Source: Marisa cornuarietis (lineage: Eukaryota > Mollusca > Gastropoda > Architaenioglossa > Ampullariidae). Taken from it: a stretch of DNA of 64,000 bases. The notes below the pieces were generated by a model. The model was not told the origin of the DNA. It was given only the letters and a program-made list of their open reading frames with translations, and did not search any database. This document shows, piece after piece, positions 24,501-37,400 of this stretch. Positions within the stretch are counted from its first letter, which is position 1. Every line of letters starts with the position of its first letter. The translations under genes and the position numbers were made by a program. The stretch spans positions 1 to 64,000 of the forward strand of contig SMMW01000039.1 in the NCBI GenBank assembly GCA_004794655.1. Reading direction: 5' to 3'.

Positions 24501-26860
24501 GTAACAAACAGAAATATGACAAAGTGAATTAATGTGAATCCGCAGAGGGAGACAGACTAGTCAATAGGTGTACTTGCATTGTGTGGACTGATAACAGTTT
24601 TATATCTGGTTCTGAGCTTGTGGCACTTAGTTTTAACACATGATGTTTACACAGGTGGTGCGCTTGTCATGCCCTCTTCCAGATGAATTGTCACACCAGA
24701 TAAAAGCATTCAGCTGGGGAAGACAGATTTTAAAAAGGTGGGCTATGTGTCATTTTTTGTGTAGGCTAGTTGGAGCATTTACAGACAAATGGTGGGTACT
24801 GCAAACACTTGTCATTCAGGGCTTGGACTCTACCATTTAGACAATTACTTCAAGTGGATGCTGTGGTGAAATGCATTGGTGTAAGATAGCGCCTTCTTAT
24901 TTTCGCTCGGTTGTTAAAGGAAATTTTTTTCTTCTTTGTCCTGAATGTGTAGACTGACACGGCTCCGTATCCATGCATTACTTTGTCTAAACAACCTTGT
25001 TGATTCCATGGCAACCGAAGCTCTTGGTAGCATAGAAGTGCTGCATGGGTTGTGGGATACCCTTGCACAGCAAATAATCACTGCTGACAGAGGTGAGAAG
25101 CAAGAAGACAGCTAACTGGATATCAAAGTTAATAGTGATACATTATACTTGGTTTTTTAAATTGAAATTAAATGTTTGCATATTATGAATTGCATGGTGA
25201 CAATTTTTAACATCTTAATAATTCTTAATAAATGCAAAAGACTGTGTGAAAAGTAAACATCTTTTGCAATTCTTGGTGAGAGTTTTAACCACTTGAACTT
25301 ATGTTACAGATGTCCAAGCACCTGAGGGGACTGAGTCCCTTTCTCAGCAGGATGCTGATTTGCTTGAAGCAGTGGCTAGCGCCCTGCGAGCTGTGACCCA
25401 GAAGTTAGGGCAGTTAGGGTCGCCTAAATTCTCCACAATCACTGCAGGAGATTTGCATTTCCTAGTCAAGATGGTAGAAAGTGCCAGCAGCAGGACACAG
25501 GTGCACATTGTACGAACGGTGGCCACTGTTGCTGGAATGCTAGCAAAACTGGATCCACAGCATACTGTGGTGCAGGTGAGTACTGAGTATATGCGGATGT
25601 AGTGTGTTAAAAACTAAGCTGTAAACTTCAGCCTCCAAAACCCAGCCGTTAATTATCCACTACAATTCGCACCTGCGATCAACGAGCACCGCTAACAGTG
25701 TACTACGTCACGCTAGTGCACCATTCACAACATTGGCAGCCGTCGACACCAAACAAATGGAGAATGAGCAACATTTTGGATTATTCGGACGTAAAAGTCT
25801 GCATTTCTCGTGCTAAAGTAGTAGTTTTTCAGCACCATGAGAAATGCAGGCTTTCAGCATCAGAATAACCCGAACTGTCGCTCATTTTCTCTCTCTCTGT
25901 TTGATGTTGATGGCTGCCAATGTTGTGAATGGTGTACTAGTGTGGCGTAGTACACTGTTAGTGGCGTTCGTTGATCGCAGGTGCGAATCGCCTACTTTGC
26001 TAGCGGATAATTAACGGATGGGTTTTGGAGGCTGAAATTCGCATGTTAGGTTTATATCGCCTATATCTACCGATATCTGCAAAAAAATGCAAACCATTCA
26101 GGTTGGTCTTTAAGAGAAAGCGATACCGGCTTCTAATTGTAATATGAAGTTTTCAGCAGTGTGATATAAATAATTTGCAAACAATAAAGGTTATTATGTG
26201 ACAGTTTTGCACTGACTTTTATGTTTTATGATAAATATGTTAGGGCTTTTTCTATTTTATTTTGTCATAGTATCAATGTCTTGTCATTTCTGCAGGAAGT
26301 TGGGGGCTTTCTGATGAGCGTGGCCGGGCAGAGTGCTGATGTTGTCGTTGTTGCCGAAGCACTAGACTCTCTCTTTGACCTTTTTGCTGATGATGCAACA
26401 GATCCCATAGCACAGCAGCTCAGGTTAACTGAAAGATTGCAAGCTATCTTGCCTCTGCTGAAGGCAAAGGTGAGCTTTCTAATTTTTTGTTACTTCCAGT
26501 AGTTTTGAAATCATTGTTGGAATAAAGAGCTTATAGTCCATTTATAAAAAAAACTCTCTGAGGAAATTGTTTCAAGCCACCTTCAAACCAAAACTTAATT
26601 GCTTTCTGAGTAAACCATGTTTGCCACTAATCATAAAGGTACAGTTATGTTGATCAACATTTTTGCTTTTAATTTCAAGGGTTACCAGTGCTTAAAGACA
26701 TGAACAAAGGTCATAACTGGCCTAGCATTAAATTTATTCTTTCCGATTTCAGTTGCAGAGTCAAAGGAGATCTTTGGGAGAAGACTTTGTGACTGTTAGT
26801 GCAGCCAAAACAAACCTCGTCCGCTTCATCAAATATAAAGAACTTATGTCAAAGTCATAA
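15575..26860 (+). CDS. HEATR3: HEAT repeat-containing protein 3 (Syo1-type ribosomal protein import adaptor)
   Basis: Sixteen exons: 15575-15724, 16754-16926, 17400-17487, 17960-18057, 19461-19570, 19955-20098, 20406-20539, 20662-20709, 21302-21398, 22635-22729, 23028-23090, 24655-24737, 24953-25092, 25310-25575, 26296-26469, 26753-26860. All have GT-AG borders and matching phases and give 656 aa (human about 680). Family landmarks: a basic N-terminus (MGKKKEKRF), ARM/HEAT repeats (HRALGALRNMTVDGG; VLTPLIALLKQ; EAIHVLWNLC), NMCCSQ followed by an acidic loop (DEDWEDMDSGDS), and C-terminal helices (VVVVAEALDSLFDLFADD; AAKTNLVRFIKYKEL). Syo1 binds uL18 and uL5 and carries them to the nucleus; in Syo1 the acidic loop contributes to uL5 binding. 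The first ATG follows a stop directly; the second (15590) fits homologues better. AATAAA at 27082 is a likely poly(A) signal. Confidence 0.95.
18289..18969. mobile_element. pogo/Tigger-like MITE, copy 1 (681 bp)
   Basis: Ends with perfect terminal inverted repeats starting CAGTCGGACCTCGCTAAGTC and is flanked by TA (18287-18288 and 18970-18971), the target duplication of Tc1/mariner-pogo elements. A second internal pair of ACTTAGGGA-like repeats lies inside each end. No transposase frame is present. It sits in HEATR3 intron 4 (18058-19460). Confidence 0.9.
20955..21170 (+). repeat. GC-rich retroelement segment (copy A)
   Basis: A GC-rich island in an AT-rich intron: GATCATTACCTTGTCGCGGT, GTATCGGTGACCCTAAGAGC, GGGCAGGTCAAAGGGTAGAT, CTCCAGGTTGGGGG, GGCTAACAACCCTGTCCC. 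A diverged copy with the same block order is at 51950-52235. I recall this wording from the 5' untranslated part of RTE-like LINEs in trematodes and molluscs, so a 5' LINE fragment is the likely identity. Confidence 0.6.
21774..22551. mobile_element. pogo/Tigger-like MITE, copy 2 (778 bp)
   Basis: Same family as the element at 18289: CAGTCGGACCTCACTAAGTC at the left, the reverse complement CTTAGCGAGGTCCGACTG at the right, and TA on each side. Its interior matches copy 1 across most of the length, with about 100 bp more in the middle. It lies in HEATR3 intron 9 (21399-22634). The short reading frames inside it are not supported as genes. Confidence 0.9.
23197..23830. mobile_element. piggyBac-like deletion derivative (634 bp)
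   Basis: Both flanks are TTAA (23193-23196 and 23831-23834), and the ends are inverted repeats CCCTTTACTGGGCA / TGCCCAGTAAAGGG, the piggyBac signature. Inside, on the minus strand, is a short acidic reading frame resembling a transposase N-terminus. The catalytic domain is absent. It lies in HEATR3 intron 11. Confidence 0.88.
23448..23615 (-). pseudogene. Truncated piggyBac transposase N-terminus (55 aa)
   Basis: ATG at 23615 reads MDILDSSSDEGEFTGFHLSD, continues through VREVDYESEEEIG and VHTSDLCVK, and stops at 23448. Short Ser/Asp/Glu-rich openings with an EFxGF-type motif are typical of piggyBac-family transposases. No DDD catalytic core follows, so this is a remnant left by internal deletion. 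Confidence 0.7.
24005..24090 (+). repeat. tRNA-derived SINE head
   Basis: GTGTGGTCTAGTAATTAGTG (A-box-like), a CTCAACTGTAAATCAGAAAG anticodon-arm-like stretch and GTTGCAAGTTGAAGGC (degenerate B box) form the order of a tRNA-like SINE head. The body and 3' tail are not clearly delimited. It lies in HEATR3 intron 11. Confidence 0.5.
25622..26044. mobile_element. Long foldback (inverted-repeat) element, about 420 bp
   Basis: The left arm (from TTCAGCCTCCAAAACCCAGC near 25627) and right arm (ending GGGTTTTGGAGGCTGAA near 26037) are reverse complements over almost their whole length. Both arms contain CGCACCTGCGATCAACGA, CTAACAGTGTACTACG and ACCATTCACAACATTGGCAG. The axis of symmetry is near 25830. 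No coding capacity. It fills much of HEATR3 intron 14. I did not find an unambiguous target duplication, so the family is unassigned. Confidence 0.85.
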
Positions 26861-28486
26861 ACAGATTTTGTCCTAAGCACACAGTTTGATTTCAACAAAA
26901 GTAAGCTTTGTTTAATTTTAGCAGTAATTAAAAGGCTTTTTCATGGACAAGTGAAAGAGGTATTTTAATATTTTTTTAGATATGTTAAGGTGACACTCGT
27001 TTAAGCATTAGAAGGGTATAGGTTTGTAACATCATTCATTGACACGAGATTAGTTCTTGAACATGAAACACGTCTAGGCAAAATAAATGGTGCAATTTCT
27101 CATTTTTCATTTCTTTGGCCTGTTTGCCTGCCTACCTTGCATATGAGGTTTCAGCTGCAGGTAAAGCTTATTTCAGGGTTAACCTCTTAACTGCTTATAC
27201 AGTGAAGTTGCTATGCTGCACATAGATGATATATAACTGGTCCTCGGGTTTTCTTCATGGCTTGTGCAACCATTGTTGTCATTTGCTGGGATAGTTGATA
27301 GTCACTTGCTGTAAATAAATTTCTTTAAAGAATGCATTGAATGCAGGTATAAATATTTTGGTTGTGTGCAACAGTTTGTATGGCGAGGTATGTGTGACTG
27401 CATGGTTCTTAATGCTTGGCTTCTGTGATGGCCAAGAAGCGTGGGATTGGCCCCACAGATCTGTAAGCTTTGTTGATGGTGATGAATGTTCAACGGCATC
27501 TTGAAAGTCTGCCCTAGATTCATGATGGTAGAATTTCCCCATGTTCCTTCACCAAAATAAAAATTTCATAACAAAACGATAGGCATTTTAAAATTTGTTT
27601 CATTTTTGTTTTGTCAGTGGTATGGATTATTTTTAAATATATTATTACTATATAAGCAAATTTTAAAATTATAACTTAGACTAAAAATATCACTATATTA
27701 CACCTTTGTAAAGGTTTTTTCCCCTCATTTTTCAGCTTTTGGTAAACTTTACACCAATTTGTATTCATGGCCTGGGATCTGTAATCCTTCGAAAGACTAG
27801 CGGGGTGGAAAATTTGTCTAATGTTTAAATAAAACTCAGTGAAGGATGGTATTTACCTGAATCTAGGTAGATACACCCCTTTTCTTTTCAAGACTTAGAC
27901 AGCATCATGCACAGAAAGGGGTCAATAACAGGCATTAAAATGGTACATGGGTATATATACATTGGCCAGGCCTCTGCCAATGAGAGACCTGAGATTTGAT
28001 TAAGCAACCAAAGTTGGGGGGATATTCGTGCACTGACCTTCTGATGATTAGATAAAAACACTGTGGCACACTAGTCCTTTAACCACTTGTTAATGATGCC
28101 AAGAATCTTATCCAGTGAATTTAAGAATTCAGCATTGCTTTTTAAAAAAAGAGGTTCCTATGAAAGGATTTATTTATTCCATGAAATCGATCTCAGTCTT
28201 TATCTCAATCAAGCAAACATAACGCATTCAGTTTAAAATAATGTGACTAAGTGACATGTTCCATTAATGTTAGGGCTTTGTAATTAACATATCTTCCAAC
28301 AGTTTTACTTTAGACACACTTCTAGATAAAACTGTTGGTAAGAGTCATGACAATATCAATACAACTCATAAAGAGTCAAATGTATCAGGAAATTAAAGAT
28401 AAAATTAACTTTTCAACTTAATGTTAGGAAGGGTCTTGAGATTGCTGTCCCTTCTTTCTGATGTCACAAACAGGCAGACAACAGGT
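26861..28486. other. Convergent intergenic region HEATR3 / EXOC2
   Basis: The two genes end facing each other 1.6 kb apart. HEATR3-side AATAAA signals are at 27082 and near 27315. On the EXOC2 side the minus strand has overlapping AATAAA signals at 28169-28178, about 310 nt after the stop. No gene or repeat in between is supported; the reading frames near 27300-27540 are short and lack family features. Confidence 0.7.
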
Positions 28487-31400
28487 CTAGCATGAAGAGT
28501 GGTCAAGCTTGCTAGTCCGGTTGTCCACGCCGATGTTACGGAAACACATCAGCTGGAATTTCATACAAGACTTGAATTCTGTCAGCAGGCTCTCCAGCAA
28601 CCTAGTGACAAAATAACAAGATGGTAGCTCCTGCTTATGCTGAAGCTAGTTACAAACTCTTAATCCCGCGGTTCTCAACCTGGGGGGCGCGCCCCCCAAG
28701 GGGGGCGCAAGCTGCTGAAAAGGGGGCCGCAAAGGCGGTCATTTTCTCATATCTCATAAAGGTATTAGTGGCTAAGGGGGGCGCGCGGACGTACCTTTAT
28801 TCGTCTGGGGGGGCGTCACAAGTAAAAGGTTGAGAAACGCTGTCTTAATCAAATGTACAGTACAGAAGTTACCAAAAAAATTGTGGGCAGCTGACCATCT
28901 CGCTCTGTGTGTGTGTGTGTGCTCATTCATGCATGCAAGTAGATGTTCAAGCCTGCCTTGCAATCTCATCTCATGTTAGCTCAGGATCAAACACCTTAGA
29001 AATAACAAAAGAGACATTCAAATTTCAACACTGTACTTTTTTGGCTCACTCCTTTTCTTAAGTGACCTACAAATTCACTCAGATGCACAAAAATAAGAGA
29101 AACGAATAACATATGTACTTACTGGTTTCCTTCATTTGACAGACTAGGAATGCGCTGAAATGCTTCTTTGAAACAGGAACTGGGAACATAATATAAAATG
29201 GCTATTAACTTTATCCAAAATATTCAGTAGATGTTTTAGTGTTTCTACACCTGTTTTATTAAAAAAATGATTAATGCTATCTAGTTACTAAAATATAGCA
29301 AAACCTGCACTCTCTGAGAGCTAGAGCAGTCATCGGTCTACACAAAACACTCTTTTGTTTATAAGAGTGTTGTTTCTTCTGTGTTGCACTTACTCAGTTC
29401 GTGCTGATGCATAGACAGCTACTGTTTCCTGCAAGGCTTGAAGATCGAGACATGCCTGCCAATGACAGAATAGAAGTTAAAAGACTTTGTTAATCACTGA
29501 AGTACTTTAGAAAGAACATGTGTTCTTAAATATTGTGGATAGTGCAAGTGATTGTAGATGAGCCAGTGAAGGCATTGGCAGACTACTTTCCTGATGCATT
29601 ACCACATGATGTGGAATTTTAGGAGTATCAGACTCCCCGGAGACTATAAGTTTGACCCTACCTACATGACTAACCTTTAAGATGTTAAAAATAATGATAA
29701 AGCAGAATTTATCTGTTGATGAGAAATGCTATTTTAAATAAACGTACTTGCTCAACATGCACATCTTCAATGTACCCATACACAGAGGATAGGACATGAG
29801 CAGAAATAACAACGAATACTGTTAAAGATAATCCCTTTTATCTGAATCACACCCCATGACTTACCTGCACAGCGCCATTTGCTCCAAAGCTATCGACGCA
29901 GTGGATGAGTCGTGTAACCTCCTCCACAACAGCTTCCGTTACTTTGCTCATCACTCGACTCACAAACATCGGAGAAATGCTGAAGACCTACAAGAAAAAT
30001 TTGAGGATCCAGGAAATTTGAATGCCTAATGATGTAATAAAAAAAATAATAACATTAACAGAAAGAGGACATCAAAGGGTTCTGGAGTATGAGGAATGTC
30101 TGAAAGTGATGAAAGATTTGTGTAGGAGTATGATGATGATGTCCATTTGTAATGCGCAGGTATCCATTCAGAAGAATGCTCATTGCGCAGAAGAATGTGA
30201 AACTGATAAAAGATTTGTGTAGCATGTAAGAAGTCAAACTTGTAGCAGCCTAACTGAAACCTAGATTTTTTAGCTATTACACTTATTACAAATTCAAAGA
30301 CAAGTGGGCATTGATATAAAAGCTCAAGGAAAAAAAAATTGAGATTATTGTAACACAACATGTCTTTGACATGTGGAGCAGCATAATAAACACGCTATTG
30401 ATTAATAACTTCAAAAGCAGTGGGGACAATTCTTCATGGATCTGAGCCTCAGTAGTGATACAGGCTAAGATGCCACTAACACTATCTAAAGTTATGGGGC
30501 AATTTAAATGCAATAAAGTGTATTTGAATAAAGAGACTTGCAAGTAAGTGACAAATGTTGACAGTGGTCTTAAAAGATAAGCTGAAATACATGAGAATAT
30601 ATTCAGCTATTTTTGGTGGATGTGGATCTAGGAATTGTTAACCCACCTCAGCATGAACCTCAATCATACTCATCAAGTTCTCCTTCAAGTAATTTCGAAC
30701 ACCTGCAACATCCATTTTGTTCATATGTTCAAATGAAAGTGAAAACTGTATGCTCTCTCTCTCTCTCTCTCTCACACACAAACACAAAAACACGTAGGTA
30801 GTACCTGCAAGCCAAGAACATGAAGTACCCATGCAAACCTGGAATGGTTCCCCAAAATGATTCTTTTTCGCCACGAAAAGCACCAAAAACCAAAAACTAG
30901 CAAATGTCACTGCCTGTCACTGGTTCACCCTGATCCAAAGCATTGCACTTTCGAAGCCTTTACTCTCACACTAAAAACCTAACCCTAATATTTCAAATAA
31001 CACTAATTCTAACTCTAACCTCCCACCATAGACATCCCCATTTTCCATGAAGTACATGAAAACACATTTTTATTCACACATAAGCACCAAACACTAACAT
31101 ACACATTGAAACAAACAAACATGTATCCACCTGTTGGTGGAGGGCAAGTTTTCCAGTTGAATCGTCCTCGGTACATGCTGGGTTCCATTGCACCAATGAT
31201 GGGATCTGACTTTTGCTCCACGTAACTTTCAAACAGTTTCTTATCCAGTTCAGAATATGTGCTTTGTGCAGCCTGTTACCATGTTACATGGAAAAGAAAA
31301 CTAAAGTTTCTTAACATATTAACGCATTCTATTAGTGTGTGCAATGCTAAAGTATTAAAATACTTTAAAATTTATTTAAAGAATTCACCAATCTGTCTCT

Positions 31401-34400
31401 GAAATACTATACTTAATGAAGCTTCTTCTAATTCTCTGCCAACGATGATCACCAGCTTTGTCAGAGACATTCAAGCTCTAAAAGTTCTCACACCAGCTAT
31501 CAATTATAATCACCATGCAGAATTTGATCACTACAGTAGTGGTCACAATCATGCAGTAAACAGCCCATGTCCAGTGTGTTAAGTGCCAATCTAAACAGCT
31601 GCTAATGAATTACTCTCACAGTTTCTAAAGTTGTGTAATGTAACAAGTGTATGCCCAGCTTACTTCGTAACAAATAAAATGCACAAAAACGGTTACCTTT
31701 CCAGCTTTATTCATCTCCACATAACCATGGCGGTTGAGATTATCTATGATGCGGGGAATGACCACTTCTTGAGCATGGTTGCAGTCACTGAGCATAATAA
31801 TAAGGCGCTTGTCCTGTTAAACAGAAAAATTACATTCTGGATGTCAAAGAGTAGGCTCCAGATATCAGAATGCTGATGACGAATCCATGGCTTCAAATGA
31901 CAACCATCACATGACAATACATTAATGATACAACAACAGAGGAATAAACAGTTTTTGCTTTGTGTTTTATGTAACATGGGGAAAGATGCTTACTAGCGAG
32001 GGAAGATTATCCTCGTCATCTTCCATTTCCATCTGGCGCTCAGCTATCTGCTTGGATGTACGGCCACTGAAAACGAAAGACAAAGTAAATGATCCAAAAA
32101 AACTTGTTGCTGATAATGACACCAATTTATCAACCCACTGAAAAATTACAGACAACCAGGTTTACAAAACAGAGGTACATTACAATATTATAAAAATATT
32201 TTTCTCTTTTTCATATAATAGATTATGCCTGTTTGGTACTCTAGATGATGATGATAATTAGAAGGATGCTTATATAGCGTGGAAGCCCAGCAAGTGGTCT
32301 GGACTTGACATTCCAGGCTGAGCATAAGGAATGCATAAACAGAAGTTACGGGGAGAAAGCTCTTGCGAAAATGAGTACTCTGTCTACCTCTCTCTCACAA
32401 CACACACACACACACACAAATACACATACACACATTTCAATCATGAGCAAATGGAACTGCTGTGGGAGGGATGTTACTACAAGAGATATTTCCAGAACAA
32501 GAATTACACATATTCCTAGATTCATCCACACACATGCCACTTCCACAAACATCCACATGCACACACATGCACATTCCACATCCATACATGCCTGCACTCC
32601 CCATCCACACAACACACATATCTAAAGACCTTTACCCAAAAAAATGTATTTTTATGATCACTTGCTACTTTTAGGTCATGCAGGTAAAATTAGAAAAATG
32701 TCCCAAAACATTGTGGCCACAAGGGCAGTGACCTTTAAGGGGTTTACAACATTTTAGGGTTTGTGAAAAGAAAGGTAAAGCCCAGCATGCTCTATCCATA
32801 AAACGTTTACTTTATATGATATAATAATAATACAGTGCTTACATAGCACCTTTCTCTTGCATTAGCTGGACTCAATGCACTTTTACGTACATACATACAG
32901 ATAAACCTTTAGAGTAGGCACCAAATGTACTTTCATGAACATGCAGGTATGCAGTCACCCACACACGGAAACAAACACAGGGTGGAAGAAATCAGACCCA
33001 AAGATATCCTTGGATGGTGAGACCTGTAAACAGGTGTCACATCCAGAAAAAGGTATGTTGGAACCAAGGTACAAACCCACAACACCCATTTTTTTCTGTC
33101 AGAATAAAAGGACCAATTCAAGCTTGAACATACACAACAGTACTTGAAGCATTAATGGTGCTGAAGCCTTGACTTTGCACTAAAACCATTATGAACTCTA
33201 AGGACGGGGGCATTGCTCACTTGTTACTTTCTGCATGCTTGTTGAGGGGAGGACTGAAAGCAAGCTGTTCCAAACAGGAGGCAAAAGCCTGTAACAGTGA
33301 AGTGCACAGCAAAGTTGCCTCCTTCTGAATTGGGCGCTGGCTGAAGATCTGGAAACAGAGAATACCTTGGCAGCCACTTTTCAGGTTTTGTAGACTAGGT
33401 ATATAAAGTTACATGAATAAATGTATAAATGTGACATTTTCCCACAGAAAAGACACTGCAGCGTGCTTCACAGAGTTTAAAAATGACTGTAGATACTATG
33501 AATTGATACTATTAACTTATCCATACTGTCTGAAGTTCATTAATAGTTATCAATCCATTTAATGCTGCCTAGGGAAAGTAAAATAAGGCATTACTTAGTC
33601 TTCCCCATGAGGATCTAAACAGAAAACATAAAATCTTGTAAACACACACACACACACACACTGTACACACATACAAAGAAAGCGAGAGAGCACCACCACC
33701 CCACTAAAAAAAAAAAAAATAAAAAAAATAAATTTTCTGACACAAACCTCTGGCTCGCCAGGTTTATTGAGGACAACAACTTCATGCAGATGTTGCACTG
33801 TCTCACTTACAATATTTTCAAACAAGGCTGGCTGCAATTAAACAACAATTTTTTGGTTGACATAAAGCACCCACTGTCATTAGCACAACTTGTATATTCA
33901 AAAACCTACAAAAGGGACTTGAGAGATACTGTAAACTCCCTTTCATTTTTTATTTGGGGGGGGGGGGATAGGGGGCAGGTAGATGACAAGCTGCAAGCAT
34001 TTTATAATATTTAGGCTTTCTAAATTATGAAAACACGTTTGCTGATTTATCTAAAGCAAAAGAAAAGATAAATATGTGGAATATAAGTAAAAAAATGTGA
34101 TTTTTCTGATACAGTCTTAGCGCCACTCACCAGCTGTGTTGTTCCCCCACATTCATCATCTGTCTCTACTGACCATGTTTGCTTGTTATACAATGCCTTT
34201 ACATCTGTAAAAATGCCATGTAGACTTTTTGTTTGTTTGTTTTTTTTCTCTATGTGCCATGACTAGTTACATTTTTAAAATCCAAGTTATATTTTCAAAA
34301 TAAAGAGGTCATACATATGTTCAAACACATTTTCATGTATGTGTTGTCACTAGAGTAAAGTTTTCAAAACTAAAGGGGTCTCCTCCCTCCCTCCCCTCTC

Positions 34401-37400
34401 CATCCACACTCTCTCACACACATGCACATTCATAGATGAGATTTAGCCCTGCTTTTCTATCCAAACACGACCAGCAACCCCTTTTACACAGAATTAACAT
34501 GACTGTAGATCTTTGAGGTCTTCACAAAATAAAACTGTAAAAGTATTGTAATCATCTAGATATGGTGTGTTTCATGCCTTTCCAAATAAAACTGTGCAAT
34601 TTACACATCTAAATATAGCATGCTTGTACCTGCAATGGCTTGTTTCAGTAGTGTGAACATGCAGTTGGTGCGAAGGTCAAAGGCCAAGTCTTGCAAAATG
34701 TTCAAGGACTCGGCAGTAAGGTCAAGGCTGGCCAGTGTTGAAACGCATGACCTGAAAACAAGGTAAACTTGCCACTCTTATAAATATCTTCAGCATTTCA
34801 CAGTTGTGTACTTTGTGATGGGTTCAGTTTTGTTGGGGTTTTTTGGGTGAGGAAGGGGGATGGGACTGCATGGGCACATGCAGCATGCTTGCATCCCGCC
34901 TCATTTAAGCAAGATCATGCATTTTCACATCTTTAATCTTTACTTCTTTTCTCTTAGTATAAGTCTCACATAAAGACAATATACAAACTGATAAAAATAT
35001 GATGCAAAAACATTGCCAGCTGACCCACCGAATGGTTCGTACACAGTGTGGAAGCCAGGTTCCTTGCACAACTGACTTGCTGGCGGCTGGCCACACACCA
35101 AACTTGACCCGTTCAATGTCAGGGAGGTTTTCAAGTGATTCTGGAAGGAAGGCTGCACGCACAAAATTTGCAAACAGCCCAACCAGCTCTGCAATCATTT
35201 GCTGTAAGAAACAGAAAGAAATTCAAGGTCTTCAGTTCTTCAGCCTCCCAATCTGAAAAGTAAATCTTGCACAACAAATGTGCTTTCAATTGTAGCTTTT
35301 TTAAAGGTTCTAAAAATTTGGGGTTGATAAATGCACCTCATGTTTAAAATAAAAATGGACATTGATCTTACCTTTAATTTGCCATGTTTGCTGGTGTCAG
35401 ATTTAAATCCCTTCTCAGACACCTGAGAGTCAAATGCATAATTGCAATGTTAGATTCCTGATACAAAGTTACCAAAACTAAAAGAAAAAAAGTAACATCA
35501 AAGGACTTAGAACTACAGGAGAGGATTTCATGTCAAAATGATGCATCCTTTTAAACATGCTACATTTGCCTTCTAGGCTTATAGACATAGACAGGTAGAG
35601 GAAAATTTTCTTGTTTATACAAAGAGAAATGGTCACTTGATTCCTTGAATCTCACTGCTTTTTCCCATTCCCCAGCATAACATTTCTTACCTCCCTTGTG
35701 CGGTTGAATTCCCCTGAAAAATAGGCCTGACCCAGTTTCCAAAAATCAGGAAAGTTCTCCAGCATTATCTCAGTAAGGTCCTCCACAAACATGACTTTCT
35801 GTGGGGTTCTGTCACGCCAGTTACCTTTACGGTGAACAAATGTAACACATAGCTTTTACAAAAATATATAAATAACAATTATTACTATTGCAAAAGGTAA
35901 TTAGCACTTTTTTAGACACTCTGAGAGGACAAACATTGCCTAAAAATTATTTGAGAAACTTTAACAGCAAAGAATGTGTGTGTGACATTCTGTATGATAC
36001 ACAATTCCTGGAGCAAGCTTTGTTTGCACAGACAGTGCATATCAAGACTTTTTTGCATAATTAATGCTATCAACACAACTATAACTACCATCGCAAAAAA
36101 GTCACAACATATAACTTACAACACTCAGTGCTGAAGATATGACAACGATTAAAAACACATCTTATGAGGATTCATTATATATTGTATACCCAATTTTTTT
36201 TTTATATAATTGCCTGATACACAAATGACATACTAGCATTAAGTTCAGGTCTAGGACTGGACATAAAGATGAGCCCAGGAGATGTGGAGACTGGTTTTCG
36301 CCTCAGTGTGTTGCTCTGGGATGAATTTTTTGCACTGACAGCATCAGTCTGTATTGCAGATTTCTCTACAGAGGCATTAGGAAACAACGTTTGCTTAAGT
36401 GTATAGGAATAATGTTCAAAATCACAATATAAAAACTGACTTTTACATGGGGACATAATTTAATTTTATATGCATTTGTCTCAACTAAAACAGAGATCAA
36501 GCTTACATATGTTTGTTGATGTGTTTAATAACAAGCTAAACATAAAAAAACTATACTGAGTGATCAACACATGCTCTTCTTGAAGGTTCCTCTACACTTG
36601 GTGACCACATCAATAAGTAATTCGCTTTTTTGTAGTACACAGAACATGTCTGGCTATTAATAAATTGTTATATTGCCCTTGAAGAAATGCCAACATATAA
36701 TTCTGTAAATCTGCAATGACATGTTAAAAGTCTGCAACGTGACAAACAGAGTTCACTTTAAAAATGTATTATTATTATTATTAAAAAAAACTGTAAAAAA
36801 TTGTTTCAAGCTTTGTGAATTTACTGATTCCTGCATTAGTTTTAAAAGATATCATGGCTGATAAGCCAAAATCCACTACACCTTTCAAAAAAGATAGGTT
36901 TGAGAAAGAGCAAACAAGAGAGAAACGACAGTGTGCGTGTGCACATGCACTACCTACCAGCTTCAATGTGATCATCTCGGCAGTCCTCTAAAAGTTCTAT
37001 AATGTGGTTCTGCTGACTTTCCAGGCACTCCCAAGCTGGGTCACCCTTACATTCCAGGCTGGTCAGATAGCTGCAGACATTACCGAACATTCCTGACTGT
37101 GAACTTGACACGCAATGTATTTTTTATGCACACATGCACACACTGTATACACACACACAGAGTACTTGACTGCTGCATCTGACACTCAGTACATACGTCA
37201 ATACTAGACTGCTGCAATGACAGTCAACCAGGTGTCTGAACAAACAGTACATTTCGTAAAACGTATAGACTGCTTGAAAATCAAAAGTGAAGACAAGTTT
37301 GCATAATTCAGCTACTTGATTTTTCCTCTGTATACACCTTCAGCTCATGAGTGGATATTATTATTATTAAATATTAAAGGTTATTTTTATAGCACCATAT

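Noticed and set aside
30960..31025. Telomere-like CTAACCCTAA words
   Set aside because: Only a few degenerate copies without a regular hexamer array; not an interstitial telomere.
32305..32674. His/Thr-rich frames near 32.3-32.7 kb
   Set aside because: CA-rich microsatellite within an EXOC2 intron; opposite-strand and overlapping frames show the same simple composition.
36202..36456. Independent minus-strand gene
   Set aside because: Only the part between a good acceptor (36366-36367) and donor (36232-36233) is coding-like, and it fits EXOC2 phases exactly; treated as an EXOC2 exon.
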